The notes under the pieces were generated by a model. The model was not told the DNA's origin. It saw nothing but the letters and a program-made list of their open reading frames with translations, and made no database searches. 64,000 bases of DNA from Peribacillus faecalis (GTDB lineage: Bacteria > Bacillota > Bacilli > Bacillales > DSM-1321), in assembly GCF_014712675.1 (NCBI RefSeq), contig NZ_JACXSI010000009.1, positions 1-64,000 on the forward strand, written 5' to 3'. This document shows, piece after piece, positions 16,970-26,115 of the stretch (positions within the stretch are counted from its first letter, which is position 1; the number at the start of each line of letters is the position of its first letter). A program made the position numbers and the translations under genes.

Positions 16970-17169
16970 CTACTTACTTAATATTCAGACTTATTTACAT
17001 GAAGGATACTATTTTTTTATTATTGTGATTTTTTTCAGTGAATATCTTCTTCATCTAATATCTCTTCAACAATATTTTTACTTGTTACTTCATTTACACA
17101 TTCCCCTTTTATTTCCACTTGCAATCCCAAACAATAAATATCTCGACTCATTTTGATTTGAACTGAATA

Positions 17170-18282
17170 CTAAAGCTTTGCTGAGTCAGTTTTTAGTGGA
17201 TTATAGACTCTATCTTTAAACGAATTTTCTATTTTACGTTGCTTCTTATCAATCACTTTTACTATTGGTTTATACATAGTATTAATTACATATGATGAAA
17301 GAAGACTAAAGAAGACTAAATTAAGAAATATTAACAATGGATATTTTGGAGCAAAAATAAGATTTGGAAATAGAGACATATAAAAAAACATATGTATAAG
17401 CCATATGTTTGTAGAATGATCCCCCATATACCGTAATGATTTTTGTAACCAATTGCTTTTATTCATCAAATTGAATAAACAAATAAATAGAATACCTGTA
17501 ATAGGTGCTATTATCATTGATTCATATAGTGCATGTATAAATACAAGTAAGAAGATTCCTAACATACAAGCCAAATTTTTAAACCTTACTTGATAAAATT
17601 GCTTATGAAGTTTTGTATAAATATGATCCTTAGCAAAAATCATTCCTACAACAAAAGCAAATTGTGACGTACCAACTAACACAATTGCATTCACTATTGT
17701 CACTAACATAAAATTATCACCAATATCTATGAATTGTTTTATCCTTTGCAAATAACTAAAAAAATAAATAACTCCTGCAACAAAGAACACAAGAAGAGTA
17801 GAGTGATTCTTAACAGTTTTCATAAGAAATGGTGTAAGAATAATAAGAATTACATAGGTTTGAACATACCACCATGCACCGTTAAAAGAGTTTGAGAACA
17901 GTAAGAAATTCAATAGAAAAGATGTAATACCACCTGAGAATGCCTCAGAATATTTGCCAAGAAAAAATGCTACTATCATAAACGTAAATAAGATTATCCA
18001 AAAATTGATAAGCAATTTTAGTATTCTATACATATTCTTTTTGATAACAGATCCTTTTTCTTTTCTCAAACTAACATAAAGACCATAGCCGCTTACAAAT
18101 AAATATATAGGTACACATGCATCTCCAAATAAAGCTAAATAATAAACTAACGGAACACCATTTATTTCTGGGAATATTTCATACAGTCCGTTTATTTCTT
18201 TTCTAGCAAATAAATGAAGAGCTAACATGAATAATATTGCTACCCCTTGAAGAATCTTCATATCTTTTTTACTAAATTCCAT
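17170..18282 (-). CDS. Acyltransferase 3 family membrane protein
   Basis: 370 aa with about ten membrane helices. The start KKDMKILQGVAILFMLALHLF contains the family's conserved His near residue 22, followed by YLFVSGYGLYVSLRK. These are hallmarks of acyltransferase-3 (OafA/NodX/WecH-like) proteins, which O-acetylate sugars of extracellular polymers. ATG 18282 has a GGAGG-type RBS. It lies between the flippase and the Gtr trio. The acyl group and target sugar are unknown. Confidence 0.85.
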   Translation of the reverse strand: MEFSKKDMKILQGVAILFMLALHLFARKEINGLYEIFPEINGVPLVYYLALFGDACVPIYLFVSGYGLYVSLRKEKGSVIKKNMYRILKLLINFWIILFTFMIVAFFLGKYSEAFSGGITSFLLNFLLFSNSFNGAWWYVQTYVILIILTPFLMKTVKNHSTLLVFFVAGVIYFFSYLQRIKQFIDIGDNFMLVTIVNAIVLVGTSQFAFVVGMIFAKDHIYTKLHKQFYQVRFKNLACMLGIFLLVFIHALYESMIIAPITGILFICLFNLMNKSNWLQKSLRYMGDHSTNIWLIHMFFYMSLFPNLIFAPKYPLLIFLNLVFFSLLSSYVINTMYKPIVKVIDKKQRKIENSFKDRVYNPLKTDSAKL

Positions 18283-18392
18283 TCAGTTCCTCCTTGAGAT
18301 TAAGTTTAGTAACTTCATTTATATCTATGTTCTTTTAAATAATTGGTTGATAGTTTATATATGATTTAAGATTTTAAGGAATAATGTTAACA

Positions 18393-18440
18393 TGCATTCA
18401 ACCTTCCAGATTTAGCCTTTTAGAATGGAGGTTGAATTAA
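18393..18440 (-). other. Hairpin between flippase and acyltransferase genes
   Basis: ATTCAACCTTCC (18396-18407) pairs with GGAGGTTGAAT (18427-18437) apart from one bulged base. There is no clear T-run on the minus strand, so it is more likely an mRNA processing or stability element than a full terminator. The rest of 18283-18436 holds nothing I recognise. Confidence 0.45.
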
Positions 18441-19975
18441 ATGCGGATCTTTTTATTAACCCTGAATTTTTCTCTAATTAATAATACAGCTGTATTTCTC
18501 ATATACTTAAACTCTTCCGATTTATAGAAAATAATTAAGTAAATTATATTTGGTACTGTCAAGCATACAAATACTTTTATTAATAAATTTAAGAAAGTCA
18601 CTTGAACATAAAAACTACATAAATAACTAGTAATCATGTATGTCCCTATTGCAAGCAAACAAAATACTACGTAATTTGAATAGTATATATATACAGGCTT
18701 TTTAAATATATCTTTATAAACTAAATAAGGGGTTGACCAGAATGGACCCACTAGTGTACTTATTAAAGTTCCAAGGAAAACACCTATAATTCCTAAGTGT
18801 TGAACAAGAACAATGGATATAATGAGATTAATGACTGCTTGGAATAAAGGTATGTAACGATCTGCATGAAAAATCCCCCCTGTTGTTTTAATTGTGGCAA
18901 CAGGATTACGCATACCTCTTTCAAAAAATAACAGAACTAAAATAAGCAAAACACTCATTTCCATTAAAAACTCAGAACCAATCCATAAAGTAATAAATGG
19001 ATTAATCAAAACAAGTAATGAAATGGCAGCAAAAGAATATAGCCAGAAATTTAATAATCTATATACTTTATAAATATTATAAATTTTCTCTGAATCTTCT
19101 TTGGCTACTAAATTACCTATACTATGATAGATATTGTTCGATATTTGATACATGAAATTTCTGCAAATTTCAATTAGCATATTGTAATTCGCATATAAAC
19201 CAACTGCCGTTACACTTATGAATGAAGAAATAATAATATTGTCGGTACCGAGCACAAGGTAGTTCCCGAAATTTTGTAAAACAATAGCTTTAACGTTTTT
19301 TTGTATATTTAACTTTGTTTCTTTGTCTAATTTCCCTGCAGATTTATTTTTCAGATAAGGGTACATCTTATTAACAATATGAGCCAATATAATAGATGTT
19401 AAGAGAATAGTAATACTCTCAATTACCAAAAATAAAATGTAGTTTTGAGTAAAATATAGAATAGCAATCTTTAAGCACATAGTTATAATTGAAGATACAG
19501 TAAAAATGGCAGTTACTATATATCCTTTTTGACAAACGTTTAAAAAATTATTTTTATGAATAAATAAATAAGGTAATACTGTATTCATTAAAAATATAAG
19601 ATAAATAAAGTGAATATTCTCCACATCAGTTTCCTTTATGAATACACTTAAAAAAGGTAAAAATAGTAATCCTAACGCCAGTACAATTAAAGCTATAACT
19701 AAGTATGCATTACGATAAAATTTCATTAATACAACTATTTTTGTTTGGTTATTTTCGGCTACTGGCTTATACAGACTATAAACGATACTTGATCCGATAC
19801 CTGCCTCTGCTAAAGCTAATATACCTAATATATTGGCTAATAGCGCATTTATACCCAGATATTCTATGCCAAGACTGCTAATAAAAACGGTCCTGGAAAT
19901 AAAACTTAACATAGTGATTATGAATTGATTAGCTAATCCTGCGGTTATATTTAAAATTGAATTACGAGTTCTCAT
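18437..19975 (-). CDS. Wzx-type polysaccharide flippase
   Basis: 512 aa from ATG 19975, which has AAGGAG upstream; a longer frame to 20005 is less likely. About 12-14 membrane helices. The N-terminus SILNITAGLANQFIITMLSFISRTVF and LGIEYLGINALLANILGILALAEAGIG is characteristic of the oligosaccharide flippase/MATE group. It should move the undecaprenyl-linked repeat unit to the outer face for polymerisation by the Wzy-like protein at 32127-33212. It is the only full flippase gene in the window. Confidence 0.9.
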   Translation of the reverse strand: MRTRNSILNITAGLANQFIITMLSFISRTVFISSLGIEYLGINALLANILGILALAEAGIGSSIVYSLYKPVAENNQTKIVVLMKFYRNAYLVIALIVLALGLLFLPFLSVFIKETDVENIHFIYLIFLMNTVLPYLFIHKNNFLNVCQKGYIVTAIFTVSSIITMCLKIAILYFTQNYILFLVIESITILLTSIILAHIVNKMYPYLKNKSAGKLDKETKLNIQKNVKAIVLQNFGNYLVLGTDNIIISSFISVTAVGLYANYNMLIEICRNFMYQISNNIYHSIGNLVAKEDSEKIYNIYKVYRLLNFWLYSFAAISLLVLINPFITLWIGSEFLMEMSVLLILVLLFFERGMRNPVATIKTTGGIFHADRYIPLFQAVINLIISIVLVQHLGIIGVFLGTLISTLVGPFWSTPYLVYKDIFKKPVYIYYSNYVVFCLLAIGTYMITSYLCSFYVQVTFLNLLIKVFVCLTVPNIIYLIIFYKSEEFKYMRNTAVLLIREKFRVNKKIRI

Positions 19976-20182
19976 GTTTTTCTCCTTGCATTTTTCCTTT
20001 TGCAAAATAGAAAAATGAATGATTCTATAAAATAAAACCCTTCAAATCAGTTAAATCCTTCCTCATTTGTTCTTTCTTAGTTTCAGATATTTTACCATTT
20101 GTAGTGAAATTACTATCATATATTTTTGTTGAACTATTATTAAATTGTTTATTTGTATTATCATTATACTTAGATAATGTTG

Positions 20183-20296
20183 CTAGCAATTTTCCCCTAT
20201 TTTCAATCCCATTTTGATATAATCCTCTAACCATTGTTCCTCCAGTATGAATTTTCTTCCTCTAGCTCTAAAATAGTTAAAAACCTTTTTAAACAA
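20183..20296 (-). pseudogene. Remnant of a hexapeptide-repeat acyltransferase
   Basis: A TTG at 20296 with AAGGAG upstream opens a 37-codon frame reading LFKKVFNYFRARGRKFILEE and then QWLEDYIKMGLKIGENC before a TAG stop. The GLKIGENC string is what begins many left-handed beta-helix (maltose acetyltransferase-like) enzymes. No hexapeptide repeats follow, and about 150 bp of apparently non-coding DNA lies between it and the flippase. I read this as the 5' stub of a lost O-acetyltransferase gene. Confidence 0.5.
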
Positions 20297-20301
20297 ATAC
20301 T

Positions 20302-21486
20302 TCAGCTCCTTATGTTAGACTGTGCATTAACTGTCCTTATACAAAATCCTTGTGTAAATGGTAATATATTATATAGTTGCGAATATACGCCGATATCTTT
20401 TGTATCTCCTTGTGAAAAATCAATAGATCCATCTTTTCTTGTGACGCTCATCAAATAATTTGTAGCTCTATTTGTACTTTCAAGACATTCTTTATTAATC
20501 TCTTTTATTTTTGATGAGTTGAGTAAAAACCATGCTAATATTGCCGTTGTTGAAGAGTCCGATCTAGTTTCTTCTCTTATTACAGTCCAATTCCAGCTGC
20601 CATTCGATTGTTGAAAAAAGATGACTGATTTAGCTAATTTTATAATTATTTTTTCTAAATCATTTTTATACGAAGAATGATTACTAAGTTCATTCCAAGT
20701 ATCAATTAAACCTATGGAAAGCCATCCGATTCCTCTACCCCATCCGTATATTCCAAGTGGTAATTTATTTTCGACTTGGTACGCATGACAAGGAATGAAA
20801 TGTTCATCCAGCATTCCGAATTTCACATATTCTTGAATCTGGTTTATTGCTAACTCTATACATTCTGGTTTATTGTACTTTTTACCATAAGCCACTAAAA
20901 AAGGACATATAAAACCTATCGTGTCTACATATCTGTAGCTCTGCATAGATTTTCTATATCCTACTGTACCGTCCGATCCTATATGCTCTTTTATTAGATC
21001 CCAAGTATAATTTAAAGCTTGTTTATATCGATTCACTTCGATAAAATCCATTTTCATAATTGCATATGCTAAAATGCCCACATCTACATGTATTGGTTTT
21101 TGCTTCCATTGTCCATTTTTATCAAATTTGTTATTTAAGAAATTTGTCATTTCTTTTTCAATATGATTCTCCTTCGAATTTTTCATATATTCAATCAAAC
21201 CCAATATTAATGCTGCCTCTTGCCAATGCTGGATAGAACTTTTTGAATAATTCCCTCTTAATATATCTATAAATATTAGCCTTGTATTATCCGTCACTTT
21301 AATTTTAGGTGTATGATTTAACCATTTAATTGCTTTAATTGTAATCTTTTCATTCCATGCAGAGTAGTTCGAAAATTTCCCAATATGAATTCGCTTGAAC
21401 CAATCTGACATTATTGGGGTAAGATCAATTAAAATAATTCCTATTACTAATAGTAGAATTACAAAAATCGGTATTAGTATAAGCAT
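20302..21486 (-). CDS. Membrane-anchored GH105/GH88-like glycoside hydrolase
   Basis: 394 aa. One N-terminal membrane anchor (LILIPIFVILLLVIGIILI), then an alpha/alpha-toroid domain. GIYGWGRGIGWLSIGLIDTWN (about residues 245-265) is the signature seen in YteR-type unsaturated rhamnogalacturonyl hydrolases, and RYVDTIGFICPFL is the second conserved block. Inside an exopolysaccharide operon it could trim or release polymer at the cell surface. It might instead be a non-catalytic glycan-binding relative; the catalytic Asp was not verified. Confidence 0.72.
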   Translation of the reverse strand: MLILIPIFVILLLVIGIILIDLTPIMSDWFKRIHIGKFSNYSAWNEKITIKAIKWLNHTPKIKVTDNTRLIFIDILRGNYSKSSIQHWQEAALILGLIEYMKNSKENHIEKEMTNFLNNKFDKNGQWKQKPIHVDVGILAYAIMKMDFIEVNRYKQALNYTWDLIKEHIGSDGTVGYRKSMQSYRYVDTIGFICPFLVAYGKKYNKPECIELAINQIQEYVKFGMLDEHFIPCHAYQVENKLPLGIYGWGRGIGWLSIGLIDTWNELSNHSSYKNDLEKIIIKLAKSVIFFQQSNGSWNWTVIREETRSDSSTTAILAWFLLNSSKIKEINKECLESTNRATNYLMSVTRKDGSIDFSQGDTKDIGVYSQLYNILPFTQGFCIRTVNAQSNIRS

Positions 21487-21503
21487 TCCTTTGTTCCTTT
21501 CGT

Positions 21504-22691
21504 TTATCCTGCATTAAACATCTGATATAGCTTGTGAATTTCTGATTCCGTACCAAGCTTTTCCTTGGCTAAATGATTTGTCAATTTTGTTCTCAAGTTT
21601 AAATCATCAATTAATAATTGAATGCCTTTAGCAATTGCATCTGCATCCATTTCTACTATTATTCCGGTTTGATTATTTATAATTTGATCTGATACTGTAC
21701 TGAAATTTGTAACAACAATCGGCTTGTTTAAAATCTTCGCTTCGTCGATCGCAATAGATTTACCTTCAAATCTGGAACATTGGACATAGATATCTGCATT
21801 TTTAATATAAGGATATGGATTTTCTTTCATACCTAATAAGAAAAAATGATCATTTAAATTATGTTTATCGATTAGTAATTCTAATTCTTTTCTTTCTTCA
21901 CCTTCTCCAATAACAAACCATTTAATCGGATAATTTTGACTGATAAGTTTTTTACATGCTTCAATGGCCATTTCATAACCTTTTTGAAAATGTAATCTTC
22001 CTATGGAAACAATTTTGATGCCAGAAGTATTTAATTTAATATCGTCCTGAGCCAATTTAATTATTGTTTGGGGAGAAACGATATTATGCATTACTTTAAC
22101 TCTTTTCTCAAAAATGGGAAAGTTCCGTTTAAGCACTTCGCTGCATTGTTCAGACACTGTAACAATGTGATCTAATTTTTGAAAATACTTTTTATCAATA
22201 TTCGAATCAAGTCCCAACTTTTCATAATCATTATGAATAAAGCCAATTTTTTTAGTAGCACTCACTTGGTCTACACAATAATAAAGAGGATTTTTCTCCA
22301 AATAACCGATTGCAATGTCATATTTTTTATTGATTTTCCCAAAAGATCTTGAGAGGTATTTCCATACTCTTTGTTGACATCGTATAGGATTCTTTTCGGT
22401 TTTGTAAATGAAACCAGCCATAATTCGATTAAAAGCAATATCAACTCTTCTTATTTTAAGAGAATTTAATACTGCTTTTTTTATTGGCATATCGAAATAT
22501 GCATATTCAGGAGGTTCCTTCATTATGGTGACTTGATTGGGAACATTAGTAAGGAATATTCCTTCCTTATTAAATAGTAATAAATCAACATCAAATCGGT
22601 TATAATCTAAAACCTCCAGTAACGAGATTAGTGCTTTTTCAGCGCCTCCACAATTTAAATTGTTCATGATAAATAATACGCTTTTTTTCAT
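21504..22691 (-). CDS. Family 4 glycosyltransferase (paralogue of the next gene)
   Basis: 395 aa, GT-B fold. MNNLNCGGAEKALISLLEVLDY at the N-terminus; SIGRLHFQKGYEMAIEACKKL and the E-x7-E motif in CSRFEGKSIAIDEAKILNKP (about residues 308-327). It is closely similar along its length to the upstream gene (22688-23896) and to 26112-27338, which suggests tandem duplication. The start overlaps the previous stop by four bases. Sugar specificity unknown. Confidence 0.88.
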   Translation of the reverse strand: MKKSVLFIMNNLNCGGAEKALISLLEVLDYNRFDVDLLLFNKEGIFLTNVPNQVTIMKEPPEYAYFDMPIKKAVLNSLKIRRVDIAFNRIMAGFIYKTEKNPIRCQQRVWKYLSRSFGKINKKYDIAIGYLEKNPLYYCVDQVSATKKIGFIHNDYEKLGLDSNIDKKYFQKLDHIVTVSEQCSEVLKRNFPIFEKRVKVMHNIVSPQTIIKLAQDDIKLNTSGIKIVSIGRLHFQKGYEMAIEACKKLISQNYPIKWFVIGEGEERKELELLIDKHNLNDHFFLLGMKENPYPYIKNADIYVQCSRFEGKSIAIDEAKILNKPIVVTNFSTVSDQIINNQTGIIVEMDADAIAKGIQLLIDDLNLRTKLTNHLAKEKLGTESEIHKLYQMFNAG

Positions 22692-23896
22692 GCATTGGAC
22701 ACATCCTCGATAAGAGCATAAAATTTTTCAATTTCTTTTTCAGTACTTAAATTTTCTTTTGAAAGGTTGCTGATGATGTTACATTTCAATTGCTTATCAT
22801 GAATTAATGTAGCAATTCCACCACATATCGAATTAGGATCTTGATTAACAATTAATCCATTTTTCTTATCACTAATTTGATCTTTAACAGTAGGATAATT
22901 TGTTACGACAATAGGCTTATGTAATATCTTTGCTTCATCAATAGCTATAGATTTACCTTCATACCTGGATGGTTGAACATAGATATCCGCATTTTTTATG
23001 TATGGATAGGGATTAGCTTTTGTTCCCAAAAGTATAAAAATATTTGTCAATCCATTTCTCTTAATTAATTGCTCTAAATTTTCTCTTTCAGTACCTTCAC
23101 CTATAATCTGCCAACTAATTTGATATCCTTGATTTACAAGAAGCTTACAGGCATTAATCGCTAAATCAATGCCTTTCTCATAACTTAGCCGGGCTACTGT
23201 TATCAGTTTAATATAATTTTTTTCTTGAGTTGAAATGTCATTTCCACTTTTATGTGATAGTTCCTCTACAGTTTGTGGAGATACTATATTTTCTATTATT
23301 TTTATTCTATCTTTTAAATCGGGAAATGTTGTCATTAAAGAATGAGCACATTCGTTTGAGACGGTAACAAGATAGTCTAACTTGTTAAAATAGGAAGCAT
23401 CAAACCTATAATCCATGTCAGAATTCCCGTAATTTGTATGTATCCATCCAATTTTTTTCTTTGCAATTACTTTATCAACAATGAAATAGATTGGTGATTT
23501 TTCAAGAAAACCTATAGCAATATCATACTCTTTTTTTAATTGTACAAATGAATTACTAACATATCTCCATGTTTTTTGCTCCTTATTAGTCTTGGATATA
23601 ATATTGAACAAAGAAAACATTAATCTTGAATAAACTAACAACATTTTTCCTTCTTTTAAAAATTGTTTTATAGATTTAATAATAAATCTGGTGAAAATCT
23701 TATTATCATAAGGTATTTCTATAATATTAACTTCTTTTGGGATTAAGTTTAAAAACAAACCTGATTTATTAAATAATAATAAATCTACTTCATATACTTC
23801 ATAATCTATTTGTAACAGTAAGTTTGTTAAACTTTTTTCTCCCCCACCAGAAGTTAAACTAGGCATGACAAATAAGAGCTTTTTTTTCATTTTCAC
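22688..23896 (-). CDS. Family 4 glycosyltransferase (tandem paralogue)
   Basis: 402 aa, GT-B fold. Begins KKLLFVMPSLTSGGGEKSLTNLLLQIDY; has TVARLSYEKGIDLAINACKLL and the E-x7-E site in PSRYEGKSIAIDEAKILHKP. It shares nearly every landmark with the following gene, including an IGWIHTNYG-type block matching IGFIHNDYE. Together with 26112-27338 it forms a three-member expansion in this operon. It acts in the cytoplasm on the lipid-linked repeat. Confidence 0.88.
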   Translation of the reverse strand: MKMKKKLLFVMPSLTSGGGEKSLTNLLLQIDYEVYEVDLLLFNKSGLFLNLIPKEVNIIEIPYDNKIFTRFIIKSIKQFLKEGKMLLVYSRLMFSLFNIISKTNKEQKTWRYVSNSFVQLKKEYDIAIGFLEKSPIYFIVDKVIAKKKIGWIHTNYGNSDMDYRFDASYFNKLDYLVTVSNECAHSLMTTFPDLKDRIKIIENIVSPQTVEELSHKSGNDISTQEKNYIKLITVARLSYEKGIDLAINACKLLVNQGYQISWQIIGEGTERENLEQLIKRNGLTNIFILLGTKANPYPYIKNADIYVQPSRYEGKSIAIDEAKILHKPIVVTNYPTVKDQISDKKNGLIVNQDPNSICGGIATLIHDKQLKCNIISNLSKENLSTEKEIEKFYALIEDVSNA

Positions 23897-23908
23897 ACCT
23901 CATAATAA

Positions 23909-25066
23909 TCAAGTTAACTCTTTTATATAATCTACTGCTTTATACGAAAGTTTTTGTATGACAGGTATTTTTTGTTGCAAATGATTTTTAATTGCTGCTT
24001 CTTCTTCAACCATCTGCTCAAAGCATTGTATAAGTTTCTTATAATCTGATATTTCATTAACCCCTAACACAAATTTCTCCTCGCCGAATAGATCTTTGGC
24101 AATTCCTTTTGATTTAACACTATAGCCTAATACCATAGTAGGTACATTCGTTGAATAGGCCGCAATCGTTGCATGAGTTCTTGCTCCTATAAAGAATTTC
24201 ATTCTAGCAATATAACCCTTGTATTCTGTAGCTTTTAAATTGTCTGGTAATATTATTATTCTGTTTGTATTTTTGAACTCTTCATAAAAGCTATTAAGTA
24301 TAAGATAATCATTATTTCCTTCTTCGATTACATGTGGAGTTAATGCAATTGTAAGATTTGTCGTATCTAAAATATGTTGAATTAACATTCTTACAGATGA
24401 TTTAGCATCTTTATTCTTTTCATCAATTAACGGGCTGAAATTAAGTCCAACCACATGCCCTTCTTTCCAAATTGGAGGTAAAGGTAGTTCCGTTTTTTCC
24501 ATCGTAAAAGCAGGATCTGCACATAACTTTACATTAGTAAGCCCATTATCTTTTAACAATGTGTAAGTAAGTGTTTCTCGTGCTAAAATTAAATCAAACA
24601 GTTTTAAATCTTCTAACTTCTTCGGAGACAAGTCCTCTTCACCAATGGAACAAGCCCACAATACTAATTTTTTTCCTTGTTCTTTTATTCTTCTATCTAT
24701 TTCGTACATTCCTGGCTGCTCTCCATAGCAATAATTGTCTCCACCAATAGATAAAAAGATATCCACATCTTTTATATGTTTAATTATGTTCTTCTCTATA
24801 TGTCCTAATGCAAAAGATTCCTTTTGCATTAATTTCAATTGAATTGCGGACAAAAACCAATTAATAGAATATTTTCTTAAAGGTGTTTTTGATCCATCAT
24901 AAATCCCATCTAGATTCAACAAAAAGGTATCAGTAGCAGGTTTTCCAGATACTAAATATACTTTTGAAGTTTTTATTTTTTCTTTTATAATTGTGCTGGA
25001 TGATCTAACAATTGCTTCACATCCTCTATTTAAGCTGCCATTATGGGCAAACATCATTACTTTCAT
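23909..25066 (-). CDS. Polysaccharide pyruvyl transferase
   Basis: 385 aa, CsaB/WcaK/EpsO-like. Landmarks are NGSLNRGCEAIVRSS near the start, VDIFLSIGGDNYCYGEQ (about residues 112-128), ARETLTYTLLKDNG and RMKFFIGARTHATIAAYSTNVPTMVLGYSVKSKG near 300-330. It would transfer pyruvate from PEP to a sugar hydroxyl, giving the polymer negative charge. It lies between a GT4 and a GT2 gene in the operon. Confidence 0.88.
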   Translation of the reverse strand: MKVMMFAHNGSLNRGCEAIVRSSSTIIKEKIKTSKVYLVSGKPATDTFLLNLDGIYDGSKTPLRKYSINWFLSAIQLKLMQKESFALGHIEKNIIKHIKDVDIFLSIGGDNYCYGEQPGMYEIDRRIKEQGKKLVLWACSIGEEDLSPKKLEDLKLFDLILARETLTYTLLKDNGLTNVKLCADPAFTMEKTELPLPPIWKEGHVVGLNFSPLIDEKNKDAKSSVRMLIQHILDTTNLTIALTPHVIEEGNNDYLILNSFYEEFKNTNRIIILPDNLKATEYKGYIARMKFFIGARTHATIAAYSTNVPTMVLGYSVKSKGIAKDLFGEEKFVLGVNEISDYKKLIQCFEQMVEEEAAIKNHLQQKIPVIQKLSYKAVDYIKELT

Positions 25067-25077
25067 ACATATACTCC

Positions 25078-26115
25078 TTACTTTTCTTTATTTCTAGCAC
25101 GACTATACGCTGTAATCAGGTATAGAATTATAGTAAGTCTTTTTCTTATCGCATAAATAAGTGCTCTCTCATAACTGACTAATCCACTTTGATTTTCTAT
25201 ATAATAATAAGATAATGATTCTTGAACACTTTTATCACTTATCATTTTCTTTATAAATAAGTATCTTTTAAGGAAGGATACTTCTTTAGATGGTTGAAAA
25301 TATATATGAATATAAGCTATGGTACTTTTAATCAGCTTGATTGATTTAAATTGCTTTATAGTATGAATACCAATTTTATTTTGGATTTGATCAGGGAGTT
25401 CCATATTATATACATTTAATGATTGCTGGAAGTAGTTTTTTTTAAGAATATTTCTAGTTGCACTACCAGCTACTTCTCTATAGTAATACCCAGTATAATC
25501 AAGATAGATTGTATTTTTAGCAGTATAAAAAAAAGAAATATTAAACATTCCATCTTCTCCTAAGTCCATGTTCCGCGGGAAGGTAATATTCTTTTCTTGT
25601 ATTATTTTATTTTTAAATATCTTATTACAAACTGTGTTCAAATTCTCTTCCTTTATGAAGTAGGGAAGTATTGTATGATTAATAAAATCTACGTCTAAAA
25701 GATTGTTTTTCGGAAAAGTATAATCTGTAATAAGCTTATGTCCGTCTATTTCACTTTCATAATTACAAAAAACAACATCACAATTATATTCTTTCGCTTT
25801 CGTATATAATTGTTCATACATATCTACTTCTACAAAGTCATCTGCATCAACAAAGCCAATATACTCGCCGGAAGCCCTGTGTAATCCAGCATTACGTGTC
25901 GTACTTACTCCACTATTTTCTTGATTTATCAGTATTATTCTATTATCTATTTTTTTATACTCATTAATAATTTGTTCACTATTATCAGCTGATCCATCAT
26001 TTATAAATATAAATTCACATTGCTGTAAAGTTTGATTCAAAAGTGATTCTATGCATTCACGAATATACTTTTCTGCATTGTATACAGGTATAATGACGCT
26101 AACTTTAACACTCAT
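25078..26115 (-). CDS. Family 2 glycosyltransferase
   Basis: 345 aa. GT-A domain with KVSVIIPVYNAEKYIRECIE, FINDGSADNS and EYIGFVDADDFVEVDMYEQL (about residues 85-105), followed by a helical C-terminus typical of EpsJ-like enzymes. Its start overlaps the upstream GT4 stop by four bases. It adds one sugar of the repeat unit; donor unknown. Confidence 0.88.
   Translation of the reverse strand: MSVKVSVIIPVYNAEKYIRECIESLLNQTLQQCEFIFINDGSADNSEQIINEYKKIDNRIILINQENSGVSTTRNAGLHRASGEYIGFVDADDFVEVDMYEQLYTKAKEYNCDVVFCNYESEIDGHKLITDYTFPKNNLLDVDFINHTILPYFIKEENLNTVCNKIFKNKIIQEKNITFPRNMDLGEDGMFNISFFYTAKNTIYLDYTGYYYREVAGSATRNILKKNYFQQSLNVYNMELPDQIQNKIGIHTIKQFKSIKLIKSTIAYIHIYFQPSKEVSFLKRYLFIKKMISDKSVQESLSYYYIENQSGLVSYERALIYAIRKRLTIILYLITAYSRARNKEK

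Noticed and set aside
17035-17151. 38-codon minus-strand frame between the acyltransferase and GtrB genes (MSRDIYCLGLQVEIKGEC...)
   Set aside because: No ribosome binding site in front of its ATG and no recognisable family; kept out for lack of support.
20025-20234. 69-codon minus-strand frame before the flippase
   Set aside because: It overlaps the acetyltransferase stub in another frame and has no similarity or membrane/secretion feature that I recognise.
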